Assembly (NCBI GenBank): GCA_907165275.2
Contig: OU015665.1
Location: forward strand, 2,790,001-2,854,000
Source of the DNA: Zygaena filipendulae
Taxonomy: Eukaryota; Arthropoda; Insecta; Lepidoptera; Zygaenidae
Length of the DNA: 64,000 bases
Direction of reading: 5' to 3'
The notes beneath the pieces were generated by a model. The model searched no databases and had not been told where the DNA came from. It saw only the letters and a program-made list of their open reading frames with translations. The position numbers and the translations under genes were made by a program. Within the stretch, counting starts at the first letter, position 1. Each line of letters starts with the position of its first letter. Below are positions 48,899 through 61,415 of this stretch, one piece after another.

Positions 48899-49042
48899 AT
48901 GGCAGGCTACAAAACGAAATTATTCTCGCTTATTGTAGCTATTCTAGCTTGCCTATTAATATTTAGCATGTATTTGCATGTGTTTGATAAGTATAAGAGT
49001 GATAAACATTTGTTTATGTTTGGAAATATATTCACATATTAA
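48899..49042 (+). CDS. Possible small ORF, single-pass membrane micropeptide (47 aa)
   Basis: ATG at 48899 in a fair context (GGAATGG) opens 47 codons to TAA at 49040. The product has a short basic N-terminus (MAGYKTK), one strong hydrophobic helix (LFSLIVAILACLLIFSMYLH) and a charged tail (FDKYKSDKH, then LFMFGNIFTY). ATTAAA (49039) and AATAAA (49046) follow immediately, so the 3' UTR would be very short. An upstream ATG at 48891 in another frame might reduce its translation. No homologue is recognised. It sits among repeats, 70 bp from a LINE fragment. It could be a chance ORF in AT-rich DNA, where hydrophobic codons are common. Confidence 0.35.
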   Translation: MAGYKTKLFSLIVAILACLLIFSMYLHVFDKYKSDKHLFMFGNIFTY

Positions 49043-49134
49043 AGTAATAAACTAATGATATAAATGTTATTCTGATTTTGTTTTCGTATTTTATTCTGCC
49101 CGAATAAATTGAAATAAAAAAAATAATAGATAGA

Positions 49135-49621
49135 TAGATAGATATTTTATTTCAATTTTAAAAATTACGTTTACATTTTATGTCAAAATTAAATAAATTC
49201 ACTAAAGAGATTGTCAATAAAAAAAAAAACAATTTACTTAATTATATTATTGTAACAAAAGAAGTCAGCTTATCAAAATAAAGAAATAGGTAAACAATTT
49301 ATTATTAAATAAATGTCACCTTAATAATAAATAATATCATGAATACTCTTTTACAGAGTAAAATGATTTATCCAATAAAAAGGTTTTCAGTCGGCGCACA
49401 AATGTCTCGTCCGAGGTTTCGTTTGTAAAGTATACAAGTAGTTCCTCGTAGAACGAAGGACCAATGACACGCGAATTTTTAATCTGTCGGGTTACTCTGC
49501 CAGGAATATCAATCCGCTCAAAATCATGTAAGTTGCGTCGTGTGAAAATTATTTTGTCAAATACGTAGTGTAAATATAATGTCATTATTTTATATTTTGT
49601 AAATAGATAATTCTTCAACAT
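49135..49621 (-). pseudogene. Non-LTR retrotransposon 3' end with (GATA)n tail
   Basis: Minus-strand 49621-49337 encodes the last part of a CR1-like ORF2 (NSRVIGPSFYEELLVYF, FVRRLKTFLLDKSFYSVKEY), a common LINE C-terminus. An untranslated tail follows to AAATAAAATATCTATC at about 49150-49130, a TATC microsatellite used as the 3' end by several insect LINEs. It is 5'-truncated. Confidence 0.6.
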
Positions 49622-50405
49622 ATTTCACAGATTTTTCTGTATCACTGTTTGTGCCATCTGTTGGTTTCTCATTACGTTTTGTAGATATTATTAAAATAAA
49701 AAATAGTCAAGTACTATGTATTTTTGCAGTCTTGTCTCTGTGAAGGCGAGAATTGAATAAAACTTTTCTCATATTATTATACAATTTATTACTAAAATTA
49801 ACAAAAAAGTATGATATTAAAACTACAGTAAGTCAGATTATGATTTATTTTATTTATTAATAAAAAAAAAAATTTAGAGTTAGTACAGTTAAACACAAAG
49901 GCACCTTAAAAACAAACACAGTAGAGAAACAGTTATGAGAATATAATATGCTAAAATTACTAAAAAAAGGAATTTATTTCATTTATTGAAATACAGTGAT
50001 AATTAATTAAAAGTAGGTCATATTATTAAGTATATGACCGACTTTTCTGTTTCACCATTCTTAGAAATGGTATCATAGTAGTAAACATAGGAAATATTAG
50101 ATTATTCTTATCAGATTCGGTGGATGATATTATAAGCCTTTTAATATCTAAATTCAAAATTTCTTTATTAATTTGGATTGGTGGGTACAGTCACAAGTCC
50201 TCAAAACATCCCTCCTTTTTGAAATTGGTTAAAAATATGGGCCTCTAATAAAAATTGTTCATCTATGAGTACAAATAAATAAAAAGGGAAGTTAATAAAA
50301 AAAATTACCCACATCCAAATTAGACTTCAAACTAGCGCGCGACGCGCGTGGTTAAATGAGTGAATGGAAAACTATAGTCATGATGACAATCGACCCTTAT
50401 TCACT

Positions 50406-50703
50406 ACTAGCTGGCCCAGCGGTTTCACCCGCGTGAAACGTTTTTGTATGACAACTTTTTTCCCGACATCCGGTTTGAATGAAACAAAGCCTATATGTAG
50501 CTCCAGGTTTCGCTTAATCTACCTGTGAAACCGCATGAAAATCCGTTCAGCAGGTTCGGAGATTATCGCGAACAGACAGACAGACTGAAAAGAATTTTAA
50601 AAACTTTTTTGTGGTTGCTTACTCTTCTTTTATCACCTGTCAAAATTTGTCGAAAATATTCAATGTACAGAATCGCGGATTCTACTCTTTTTTAAAGTAT
50701 AGA
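50406..50703 (-). mobile_element. Lep1-like Helitron, larger subfamily, full length
   Basis: It starts ACTAGCTGGCCCAGCGG and ends TCTACTCTTTTTTAAAGTAT. The whole element is inverted relative to 52335-52647, sharing AATCGCGGATTCTACTCTTT and GATTATCGCGAACAGACAG. Confidence 0.7.
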
Positions 50704-50785
50704 TAGATGACCATAACACGCCTTAAGATACCGCGCCACAAAAATTGTTTTTCCCTCGAGCTCAAAGAAGTTTTACTTCGAAAAT

Positions 50786-51183
50786 AGTACATTGTTATCC
50801 TAGGGGTGAAAGTACCCGAGGGTAACACTGTGCTTTTCATTACGAATGCAAGGAAAGTCAAAATAAAAATAGGAATTAGCTAAAGAAAAAATGAGTGAAG
50901 ATCGGATAGTCGCTTCACACTTTCCTACCTATTTCTTTTTCTTTGGCCGGCTAGCTATTCAGCCAGTATTTTTTATTTACATTGTGGCGACCTAAAAAAA
51001 ATATTTTCTTTAATTATTAAGTATTAATTAAAGAAAATAAAAAAATATAAATAGGAATTAGCTTAAGAAAAAGTGACTGAATTTTATTTTAATTAATACC
51101 TACTTAAACTTTACGTTATTTCAATTTTACATCGCGCTGGCTGTATAGAAAGTTGAAACATGGTTCAATAGAAATGTGAAAAT
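50786..51183. repeat. Interspersed repeat, copy 2, with insertion
   Basis: It matches 11292-11580 but has about 160 bp inserted at 50894-51055. The insertion is flanked by two copies of AATAGGAATTAGCT(A/T)AAGAA. Confidence 0.6.
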
Positions 51184-52334
51184 AGCGATTCTCCCTAGGG
51201 CTGAAAAGGGTTACTTTCAACCCGCTTCTCAGGCAACTTCAGACCTACTTTCCGAGTATGAGTAATGAAAAATACATTTTCAACGTACTGTGTTATGGCA
51301 TAATATACAGAATATTAATTTGTAATATTTTGATGTCCGGAGCGTTTGGGATTGTTTTTGGGACGCGTGTTATGGGCAGGAATATTGTTGGTCATATAGT
51401 AAGTACATAATATGTATAATGTTATTTGTGTTAGTTTATGATGTTATTTAATATTTCATTTAATAATCCTTAATTTATTGAAATAAAAAGAAAGGAGGTT
51501 GCAAGTTTTAATACATGATACAATATTATATAGATTGAGTTGTGATTTTACATTGGACACGCCAGTCTAATCATAATACAGGCGGCCATTTTCGAATTCT
51601 GATCACGTACGTCAATTTCCGAACGTTTCAAACACTCGCACACAGAGAGAAACTTAGAAAGATCCAATCAATAGCAAGGTCTTTCTTATAACTTTTGTAT
51701 ATGCTTGCGATAAATCAGTTTTAGTTTAGTTATCGTACTTATGACTCGTGTGTTTCGGAATTCCGGAATTCGGTCCGGCCGTTTCAGAGATTAGCCGGAA
51801 GAAAGAGACAGACAGAAGATAAAAATTTTAAAAATTGATTTTCAATGTAAGTATCGTAACTGTACACGTGGTAATTGGTATATAACTTTCATACGCATTT
51901 TGTGAAAAGCTGTTAATTCGGAATTATGAACAGTGACTTCAATTTTATTTATATGTATAAATAGGTATCTACATCTATACGAGTACCTTCTGTAATAAAT
52001 CTGTACAGCTAGTAGCTACATTAACAACTTACCTTTATACGAACATTGCAAGTTGAATAAAAGCTTGAAAAACACGCGTTTGCGTTTATTTACCATTCCG
52101 CGATACTTAATTTAATGTCAGTCATGTAGAAAATTAGATTGACCGATCTTTGTGGGCAAACAACTTTATTACGCACTTAAGAAGTAAGAACGTACCTATA
52201 ATATGCTGTATTGGGTGAATTTTTCTAGTGGGCGTGGATGGTCGAATCCGAAACTACAAGGAATAGCGAAAAATGATCAAAGGAGTCTCGGGCCCGATTT
52301 TGATAAACTAGACAATGATATAATATCTATCTAT

Positions 52335-52647
52335 CTATACTATAATAAAAGAGTAGAATCCGCGATTCTGTACATTGAATATTTTTAAGAAAAATTGACA
52401 GGGGGCGATAAAAGAAAGTAACCAACCACAAAAAAAGAGTTTTTAATTTTTTTTTCTGTCTGTCTGTCTGTTCGCGATAATCTCCGAATCTACTGAACGG
52501 AGTGTTATACGGTTTTCACAGGTAGATTAAGCTTAGCCTGGAGCTACATATTCAAATCGGATCGGACATCATTCAAATCGGATGTCGGGAAATAAAGTTG
52601 CTACATAAAAACTTTTCACGTGGGTGAAACTGCGGGGTACAGCTAGT
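52335..52647 (+). mobile_element. Lep1-like Helitron, larger subfamily
   Basis: It starts CTATACTATAATAAAAGAGT and ends GCGGGGTACAGCTAGT. It is the same subfamily as 50406-50703, in opposite orientation. Confidence 0.7.
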
Positions 52648-52667
52648 ACCTAATATTTTATAATATA

Positions 52668-52894
52668 CTATACTAATATTATAAAGAGGTAAAGTTTGTG
52701 AGTCTGTGATTTGCGAGTTTGTGAGTTTGTGACGTTGTAACTTGTAGGGGTTTATCTTTTGATCTACTGAACTGATTTAAAAAAATCTTTCACTTATAGA
52801 AAGCTACAGTAGTCCTAAGTGACATAGTTCTTAGCCCGAAATTCCCACAGGAATTCCGAAGTTACCGCGGGCCAAACTGCGGGGGACAGCTAGT
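52668..52894 (+). mobile_element. Lep1-like Helitron
   Basis: It starts CTATACTAATATTATAAAGA and ends GCGGGGGACAGCTAGT, 20 bp after the previous element. It is full length. Confidence 0.75.
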
Positions 52895-52896
52895 AA

Positions 52897-53050
52897 AGGT
52901 TATAGCTGTTCCCCGCGGTTTTACCCGCGCTAAATTTGCAGTTGCTGCGGGAATTCCGAGACAAAAGTACCCTGTGCTCTTTTTCTGTACCACTGACAAC
53001 TTGTTTGCAATATTTCATGATGTTCAGTCGGATTTACACATTTGCTAGCT
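52897..53050 (-). mobile_element. Lep1-like Helitron, 5'-truncated
   Basis: It starts TATAGCTGTTCCCCGCGG, with core TTGCTGCGGGAATTCCGAG. It lies back to back with the preceding plus-strand element. Confidence 0.6.
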
Positions 53051-53332
53051 GCCAGTCGGCTATTAAAATTTTGCATTTTAATTGCAATTTTTTTATCAAT
53101 AATAATCTATGTTAACGATATTATTATTAGGTTAGTGTAATTTCATTGCACAAGAAATAGTTTTTTGGTAACATTTTGACCCCAAATTTGCCGCCCCTAA
53201 AATATGCCATCCTAGACTCCAGCCTGCCTATTCAGCCTTCTGGTAAATCCACCACTATGAGTAGTTAAGGCGTGGAAAAGTAAAAACGCTTTTATAATAA
53301 GTGTGGATGTAATGAAGAGATTAACCCCAAAA

Positions 53333-53450
53333 CGCCCAAACTGGAAAAACCCTGTGTTCAACACACAAAGTCCACCCCCATCGGGAATCGAAACCGGAAC
53401 CTCTTGATTAGCGGCTAAGCATGATGACCTACTGCGCCGATGGGGTCGTC
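53333..53450 (-). mobile_element. tRNA-derived SINE, copy 2
   Basis: It is a near-identical relative of 27008-27122 (AACCCTGTGTTCA, GGAACCTCTTGATTAGCGG). The B box is damaged (GGTTTCGATTCC). Confidence 0.65.
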
Positions 53451-53457
53451 AATCTAA

Positions 53458-53656
53458 TCTTACTAATATTATAAATGTGAAAGTAAGGATGTTTGGATGT
53501 TTGTTACTCAATCACGCAAAAACGGCTGAACGGATTTGGATGAAATTGGGCATGCACGCTGTCAGGGGTACAGAAAAGGACATAGGGTACTTTTATCCCG
53601 GAATTCCTGCGGGAACTCCGAAATTACCGCGGGTGAAACCGCGGGGCACAGCTAGT
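53458..53656 (+). mobile_element. Lep1-like Helitron, full length
   Basis: It starts TCTTACTAATATTATAAATG and ends GCGGGGCACAGCTAGT. It is the same subfamily as 19413-19589 (GATGTTTGGATGTTTGTTAC). Confidence 0.75.
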
Positions 53657-54371
53657 ATTTATATAAAAGTCAGTGCATTGGTTTCGACGGGATCAAGTGG
53701 TCATGTTATTGAGCTTGTACTTGAGAACTGGCTATTAATACGGGCCTTAGTAACGTAATATTACGTGGATGGCGGTGAAACGGTTAATAAATAACTTGTG
53801 AATCCTTTTTTGTTGCATGAACGGAATTCCGTGAACAATTTCGGCATACACTCTACAGTAGTATGTAAACTTTGTAAACCTCTAGTTCTAGTCCATAATT
53901 TGCTTCCGACCGCTGAATTTATGAATGAGCTACACGTAGGTAACGTGTCAGGATATCGATTTATACGCAACCACGGGTGTGAAAATATGTGTCACACAGA
54001 TCAATGAGCACAAATTACGCTCACGGCAAACGATTTTCTGTAGTGATCAAGATAAGCATAGCACACATTTACATATGTGGTTGATGCCCGCGCACGCTTT
54101 ATTTAAAAAAAATCTGGGTGCGTGCGCGAAGGAAGGTGCTATCTATAAGGGAAACTGTGTTAAAATGCCACCTGTTGTCAACCTATCGAACTAATGGATA
54201 ACTCACGAGAAATCTAAGGCTTATTATGCTTATTACCATTGATTTACTTGGTGTGGTATATCAATGCTTATTACAAAAATACAGACGAGTTGAGAACCTC
54301 CTTTTTTGGAAGTCTTATTATACACATAAAAAGCTTATTATGCATAATATAAAAAAAAAAAACAATTACAT
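53657..54371. other. No gene; decayed repeat
   Basis: ATATTACGTGGATGGCGGTG resembles 63240-63260 (ATATTACGGGGATGGCGGTG), so part of this stretch is an interspersed repeat. Short ORFs at 53798-54194 show no domain. Confidence 0.35.
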
Positions 54372-54746
54372 AAAACCGACTTCCAAAAACACAAAACTAA
54401 AAAGCTAAAAATAAAAAGCTAATAATGACAAAATACCGATTTAATCCAAAAGACAAAAACACACGTAATATTATTATTGGTTTGTGCTACAACTGATCGG
54501 TTTGAATTCGGTGACAAGCCCGCTGGTGTCTGCCTACTTGAGTTGTTCTGCTCACGAAGAGCTGGTGGTTAGAGTCGACTTAGCCCATCTACCCCCTCCA
54601 AATTTGACTTGTCACCGACTTCATACCGTAGCACAAACCAATAATAATATTACGTGTGTTTTTGTCTTTTGGATTAAATCGGTATTTTGTCATTATTAGC
54701 TTTTTATTTTTAGCTTTTTAGTTTTGTGTTTTTGGAAGTCGGTTTT
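54372..54746. mobile_element. Foldback element with perfect 119-bp inverted arms
   Basis: 54372-54490 and 54628-54746 are exact reverse complements by eye (ends AAAACCGACTTCCAAAAACA and its inverse). The 137-bp centre is a weaker palindrome (TTCGGTGACAAG and CTTGTCACCGAC). It belongs to the family that leaves AACCGACTTCCAAAAA ends throughout the window (11195, 55320, 55370). Confidence 0.85.
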
Positions 54747-55319
54747 AATTTTTTTGTTAAAATTTTGTTTATTTCTCGCTTTTAAATGACTTAGTTGGTA
54801 ATTTCTCTAATTTACAATAGCCTAATGTCAACTGCTCATCACCTTTTACAAAATATTGCTTTTCCCGATGCAGGGACGTTAATTGTTAAAGGAGTTCTCC
54901 TAGTACATCAGCATCAGTTCCACTTCACCATACACATTGTAAAGAGCATAAATTGTTTAGAGACCATATTAAAGTTAACGAATCGGAACCCGTGAAATTC
55001 CTATTATTGAGTAGTTCCGATGACCATCTGTGGTCTTCATCATCAGTTCCACTTCTTCAAATTTTGCTTTCCGAAAGCAAATAAACGATTTACTATAAAA
55101 ATGCAAAAATCGCTATAGGTGTGCCTATAATTTTTGAAGAGTTCCCTCGATTTCTCCAAGATCCCATCATCAGATCCCAACTTGGTGGCAATGGGACCTA
55201 ATTGGGAGTATACCCTTTCAAACAAAAAAAAGAATTTTTCAAATCGGTCCAACCGGCTTCGAGTAATCGGTGAACATACATAAAAAAGAAGCAAAAAAAC
55301 ATACAATCGAACATAGAAC

Positions 55320-56340
55320 CTCCTCCTTTTTGGAAGTCGGTTAAAAATACGGACGAATTGAGAACCTCCTCCTTTTTTTGGAAGTCGGTTAAAAATGAAT
55401 TCGTTTTGCTGCGTTGTTCCGTGTTGATTTCTAAAGTTCTATCTGTATGTTCGTTCGAGCATCACCCAAAAACTACTCAGCGGAATCGGACTTATTGTTA
55501 GTTTGAAAAAAGCTCTGCTCATAAAGAAAGAGGAGATCCCATCAAAAACAAACTTGTAAAAAAGTCCAAGTCTCGCAACTTACTTCTTCTACAGTAAAAA
55601 GTTGTGAGATCAATGTAATACCAAGTCGGTTAATTTATTCAGTGCCTACTTAAGGGTCCTTCTGTCTAAAGTTATCATGTTATAAGCTAATCTAATAACA
55701 TTTTATAGTGACCATATCAAATTTAAAAACCTTTTATGTCTTAAATAGATTGATTGGCTTGGCGATCACGTGAAAACACAATATATCTCACATGTAATAC
55801 ATAATTATGGTTCTAAACAATCTAATTTAATTATAATATGTATTACTTGTGAGATATTATTTATGCAGTTAGTGTATCTAGAAAACTGGACCGAAATTGC
55901 AAAATATTTTAATTTTTCCTTGATTTATACAATAAACACTAATTGTATTCTAAATTTCAAACTTCTATGTCTGCTAGAAGTGCCTTAGAATTTTGATGAT
56001 CGGTCAGTGAGTGAGTGAGTGAGTGAGTGAGTGAGTGACCTACAAAATTAAGAAACTTTGACTAGTTATAATTCTTAAACTACTGGTTCAAATCGAATGA
56101 AATTTAAATTATACCGTCTTTATACAATACCTGCTTGTTTACTAAAAAATTCAGGCTTCTAGTTTTATCCACAACGAAGTTATAGGGGGTCGAAAATGGC
56201 CTGAATTGCTTCGAGAAAAGGATAGTACGGCCGTGCCGCTTTTGTTGCTCGACTTGGCGGGGGCACTGCCGTGCCCCCAGATATGATAGCAAAATAGGTT
56301 TCGAGCGAAACGTGGCAGAAAATAGTACTATAATATGCAT
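55320..56340. repeat. Decayed repeat-rich stretch with GTGA microsatellite
   Basis: It holds two tandem copies of GAGAACCTCCTCCTTTTT plus GGAAGTCGGTTAAAAA, an RTE-like tail TTTTGATGATCGGTCAGTGA followed by (GTGA)n at 56004-56039, and no ORF with a recognisable domain. Confidence 0.4.
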
Positions 56341-56989
56341 GTACTATGTAAGTATTCAAATAAATAATTGTTTAGTATAAATATGTATGTTAAATGTCCT
56401 AATTAACGTTGTTAATAAAATATCCACTAACATTACATATATATACTATTTCAACTCAACCTTCATGGTTTCAACACAATAATGTCCAGACATCTTTAGT
56501 AACGGTTATGTGATCAGCATAGTGATTACCTTCTCTCTGGTGATCAGTACAGATGAAACTTGTTTTTCATGATCTGTGACGGTAAATAAGAAAACATGAC
56601 CTTGTGTTCAATAGAAATGCTAATAAGCACTCAATTTACACGTCACGTTTTCAATGGAAGTTTAAGTTGGCTGAAAAATATTTAATTATACAACAGCTAT
56701 AGCTATAATTCAAGTATGGTCTCTTTAACCCTTTCACTGCCATCCCCGTAATATCAATATCTACGAAAAACGTGCTCCTGGGGCCAGGTTTTCTAACAAA
56801 ACACTGCACTGACTTTTATTTATTTAAGGATTCCCAACAATAGAAAACGTGCAAATAGCTGGGTCAATATTTAACAAATTTCTATTTGTTAAATCTTGAA
56901 TCTCTGTAAATGTAATGTAAATGTAATACATATAAAAATGAATCCCTATTTCCCCTGGGCACGGCTGGACCAATTTCGATAATTCGAAT

Positions 56990-57208
56990 TCTTTTTTGTT
57001 GTGTTTTATATTGTAAGGAGAAGGTTCTTGTGAAAGAAGTTTAGAGATCCTGCAGGAATTCCGAAATTCACGCGGGTGAATCTCCGAAACTATTGAACCG
57101 ATTTTGACGAGGTTTTCACTGCAATTAGCCTAATTTAATTTTATAAGTAAATTAGGCTACTTTGGAGTTCCTGCGGGAATTCCGAAACTGACGCGGGGCC
57201 CAGCTAGT
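56990..57208 (+). mobile_element. Lep1-like Helitron fragment
   Basis: It contains two cores (GATCCTGCAGGAATTCCGAA and GTTCCTGCGGGAATTCCGAA) and the 3' end CGGGGCCCAGCTAGT. A minus-strand end ACTAGCTGGGCCCCGCG lies at 57301. Confidence 0.5.
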
Positions 57209-57309
57209 AGTAGTATGTATGCCTTTAGTTATAAGTTTCTGTAAACACACTGTAAAATTAATTATTTTGGTGTACAATAAAGTGTATTCTATTCTATACT
57301 ACTAGCTGG

Positions 57310-59674
57310 GCCCCGCGTTACATACTATATGTTACAAGCACTCTGCGATCTTGTGTTTTGGTTTAAAATATGTTGTATGTGCACAAATAAATTTTGAATT
57401 AGCTGTAATGCACTGTTTTCATAACATTTGATACTGAGCCAAATACCTACTTTTATCATGGCAACGAAATCTTCTTTGGCACACACCTAATTGACTACCT
57501 ATGCAGATAATGTTTATTGTCTTCAAAATTATATTAACCTCGGTGATTTACAACAGCTAGATTGGTAGTTAAAATTTTTCTAAAACTTAAAAACACTATA
57601 TACATACATACCACTGCACTGTAAGAATTCTCTGCGATTTCTATAGTTATACTGGGAACTACTGCTAAATTATGATATATTTTTTCTATTAAAACTATTG
57701 GGTGAAAATATTACTTCCGCGATTTTAATTGATTTTATTTATTAAAAAACGCTCAATTATCTACAATTTCATATATCACAATCTACAATAATATATAAAA
57801 ATTTATGTAACAAGCAAGTAGTGTATGTTTTTTTCTCACTCAAACTTTGAAAGTGCTTTTCTCAAATCAAGCTTTTTCAGAACTTCAACTTCAAATGTCA
57901 GATAAAAAAAATAAACTGTGCCAGTATTTTAATATTTTTTATCCTTACTATCAATTGCCTACCTATTCTAGATACCGAATCTAGTCTTAACTCAATACTC
58001 CACTACTGGACCTTTTTGCTTGGACGCCCACGTACTGTTCCCCGCCAAGTCAAACAGCATGGACCGGCTGCAAAACCAAAAAAGGAATCTTAATTTGAAT
58101 CATGGACTAGCACATCATATCCTGTCGATTATATTTGAATTGAATTAGTTGTAAGTACAGACTGACTAGTTTCCGTCCAATTTGGATTGCACGTTCGCAA
58201 AATAAATTATATGGAAATATAACTGCCTTCGTTTGCAGGGACCGCTGCATGATGTCATACGCGAAAATTTCAGTAGCTATCAAATAAATAGAGCAGAGAA
58301 CAGCTGACTGGTAACAAAATTGCAATAAAATACTGGCTGGAAATAAATCTTGTGATCTGTGATAAATTATTACGTAGGTACCTAATATAATTTTTGACGA
58401 TGAGGCTGACAGAAGCCATAGCAAATTCAGATTTTCAAAACTCGAAGGCGAGGATTATTATTAGGTGTTATTTTCTACTTTCGAGTTGAGATTATACGTA
58501 TATTGATGACCCAAAACTATACAAATTGTCAAAAAACCTTTAAAGGATTTTTAAGGGGGGCTCCCTAAAGGCGGCGCAAAATTTTTTTGTGTATCTACCC
58601 AATCGAGTGATCGGTGAATAGAACTCATTGAGTTGATGAAAAGCTGTATTTTTGTTTTTAAAAACACCGGAAAACAAAGGCATGAGAAGCCGCCAAAGTC
58701 AGCTTTTTTGCAATATTTTGTACCGAAGTATTTTCAACTTCCCGTTGACCTATATGATCTTAAAACTTGGTTATGTTTAGCATTACGTACTTTATCAATA
58801 AATACTAACATATGATATTTCGTTGTTTTTGTTAGAAGCGTAGCACAGAAGCGATGCCGGCGCGGCGGCGGCGTTGGCGGCAAGCCACACGGGTCTATAA
58901 CGCGTAAAATTGGTTTTAACAAACAAAATTATAGAATTTCAATGAAAAACATCGACGGACGACAGACAGCTCTCATATCCTACATACGGTAAGGAACCCT
59001 TAAATGTGTGAAGTTCGACACGCACTTGACCGGGTTTTGTTTTAATAATTGCGTGAAAGTCGTATCGGTCGTCGAGTCGCGCGCGTACATTATTGCATAG
59101 TTTACGTTGCCAATGTGTTTAAAGTTATAATACGTAGTTACGTGGGTGCATTTTCCTTTTCATGTTTTAGAATCTTGGGTGCATTGGGTGGATAATATTT
59201 ACTATTTAGTCCTCATTTCTTCATTTATTTTGGGGGAACGGTAGTGCTCCCGCCAAGACGAGCCAAGCGAAGCGGTTTTTGACAGTGCCCGCCATATGTA
59301 CTCGTCTTGGCATTATTTTACATGAACATGTTTTTGGTGGGATATTATCATCGTGGCGTGATTAAACTGAGACTCTAGAACAGAATGATGTCTATAAAGT
59401 TACCGGGTTAGCTCAAGAGTTAACGGGACAAGAACAACTTCATCCGTTGTTGATGAATTCAATAGATTTAGTGCTCGTTCGGATCGCTACTGTTCGTGAC
59501 AATTCCACCGGGGCAGCTCCCGTCCGCACAAGGAATTCCAAATGAATGCCCATCGGAATCGAGAGTTGTGCCCAAGATTGGTACGCTCTGATTGCGTTAA
59601 AGTCGGGGACGTTTTCCAATTTCAAATTGATTGAATTTTCATAACATGACTTTCCAGAGAGTTTATATTAGGTA
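57310..59674. other. No gene seen
   Basis: AT-rich with GC-rich repeat islands near 58850 (CCGGCGCGGCGGCGGCGTTG) and 59245. A 61-codon minus-strand ORF at 59440-59625 has no recognisable domain. Confidence 0.35.
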
Positions 59675-59866
59675 TCCTTACTAATATTATAAATGCGAAA
59701 GTGAGTTTGTTTGTTTGTTACGCGGCTCAACCGATCGGTTGATCATGATTTTTTGTATACACGTTGTCAGGGATATAGAAAAAAACATAGGGTAGATACT
59801 TGTTGTTCCGAAATTCCCGCGGGAACTCTGAAATAACCGCGGGTGAAACCGCGGGGAACAGCTAGT
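59675..59866 (+). mobile_element. Lep1-like Helitron, full length
   Basis: It starts TCCTTACTAATATTATAAAT and ends GCGGGGAACAGCTAGT. Confidence 0.75.
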
Positions 59867-60237
59867 ATATTATCATTTTTATATTATATAATTTTTAATT
59901 AGTTAAGTTCATATATTATATCCGTATGTCGTAGGATATTCGAGTTACGGAACTCCAAAAAAATCTATTACCACCTTTGGTTTTGTAGTGAGGGGTTTTG
60001 ATAAATGTTGGGTAGGCAAGTAGGTACCTACCTGCCACTTATCTCGCATGATAACTGAGTCACTGCTCACTTATGAGTGTATTATTATATCACTCAACAG
60101 ATTGTATATTATTGTTATCATAATGGGAAATAACCAGAAATACAATGTGTTATAGTACTTATTCTCAGTTCTCACATCTACATCGATACACTTACCTAAG
60201 TTATTTTTGTGCTATCACGTTGGTAAATTTTATTTCA

Positions 60238-60435
60238 TAACTGTTCCTCGCGTTTTCACCCGCGTTAATTTCGGAGTTTCCGCGGGAATTCTTGGATGAA
60301 AAGTACTCTATGTCCTTCTCTGTACCCCTGACAACGTGTATACATAATTTCAGGATGATCGACTGAAGCGTAAAAGCGTAACAAACAAACAAATAAACAA
60401 ACTCACTTTCGCATTTATAATTTTAGTAAGGATTA
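60238..60435 (-). mobile_element. Lep1-like Helitron
   Basis: It starts AACTGTTCCTCGCGTTTTC and ends CGCATTTATAATTTTAGTAA. It is an almost full minus-strand copy. Confidence 0.65.
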
Positions 60436-61323
60436 ATTTGATTTTCATATGAGTGCTTAAAAACGTGTGGTTGCCGTCGGGTGTTCGTAGCAGCCGAAGC
60501 TTTATATTTAATTTTACAAATGATTAAAATATTCATTGAAAACGAACAGAAGTAATGAAGGAAACTGGAAAGTTTCTTACAACTTTAACGATTTATTTTG
60601 CTCTAATTCGTTTGGCAAATATTATAAAATTTGGTATGTAAGCTAGTATTAGTACACAAACAACAAAAAAATTATAAAATTTAAACTTACTAAACTTAGT
60701 AACTTTTATTCCTCAACCCCTTAAATTAGGGGATGGAAGTTTGTATGAGACTTCCGCAATTTTGACTTACAAAAAGAAATGAAATCCCAACAAAAACATG
60801 CCAATCCACATATTTTGGCTAAGTTGTAGAGTTTGTGAGTTTAAAAAGTACAGCGAATCAAATTATATACGAAGTATTGCTATTAAATTTACATTTAAAG
60901 CCAGTTAAGAGAACCAGAAGTTCATGTCTCATTTTATATTCACTCTCTCGCAAACTTCAAACTTACGTTAAAGACAACTGATTAGCAGTTAAAGCTCTTA
61001 AAGCTTAATTACATTGCCTCTAGATGGCTCCCTTGTCGGCCTCGCCCGACATCGTAGAAGCATCAAGAGCGTATAAGATATAGCACTATACATATAAGTG
61101 ATACATATTACATGTAGCCATAGAGTTTTTATATTCAACCTGCACAGTTGTATAGTTTAATTCTTTTGCCTCCGTCCATAAGAACCCCCTGCTTGAATCC
61201 TCTGGGGGATTTGAGTAACAAATTGAAGTCCATGTGTCGTGAAGTCGAAGAAACCAGTCGATGTATGCTTGAAACAGCGCGAATTTTTTTTCGTTTACAT
61301 TCTTGCTCTTGTATATTTTAATT

Positions 61324-61415
61324 AAGTCATTTTAAGTCAGATTAGTAGTAGTCTGACTTGAAAGTGAAGTCATTTTAAGTCAGACTAGTAGTAGTCTGAC
61401 TTGAAATGACTTCAC
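61324..61415. repeat. Tandem pair of hairpins, 44-bp period
   Basis: The second (61364-61415) has 24-bp arms with one mismatch around GTAG (GTGAAGTCATTT, AAGTCAGACTA). The first (61334-61359) has 11-bp arms with one mismatch. The two units share AAGTCATTTTAAGTCAGA. Confidence 0.75.

Noticed and set aside
59440..59625. 61-codon minus-strand ORF (MKLENVPDFNAIRAYQSWAQ)
   Set aside because: It reads somewhat like protein, but it is short, has no partner exon that I can find and lies among repeats. It could be a transposon relic.
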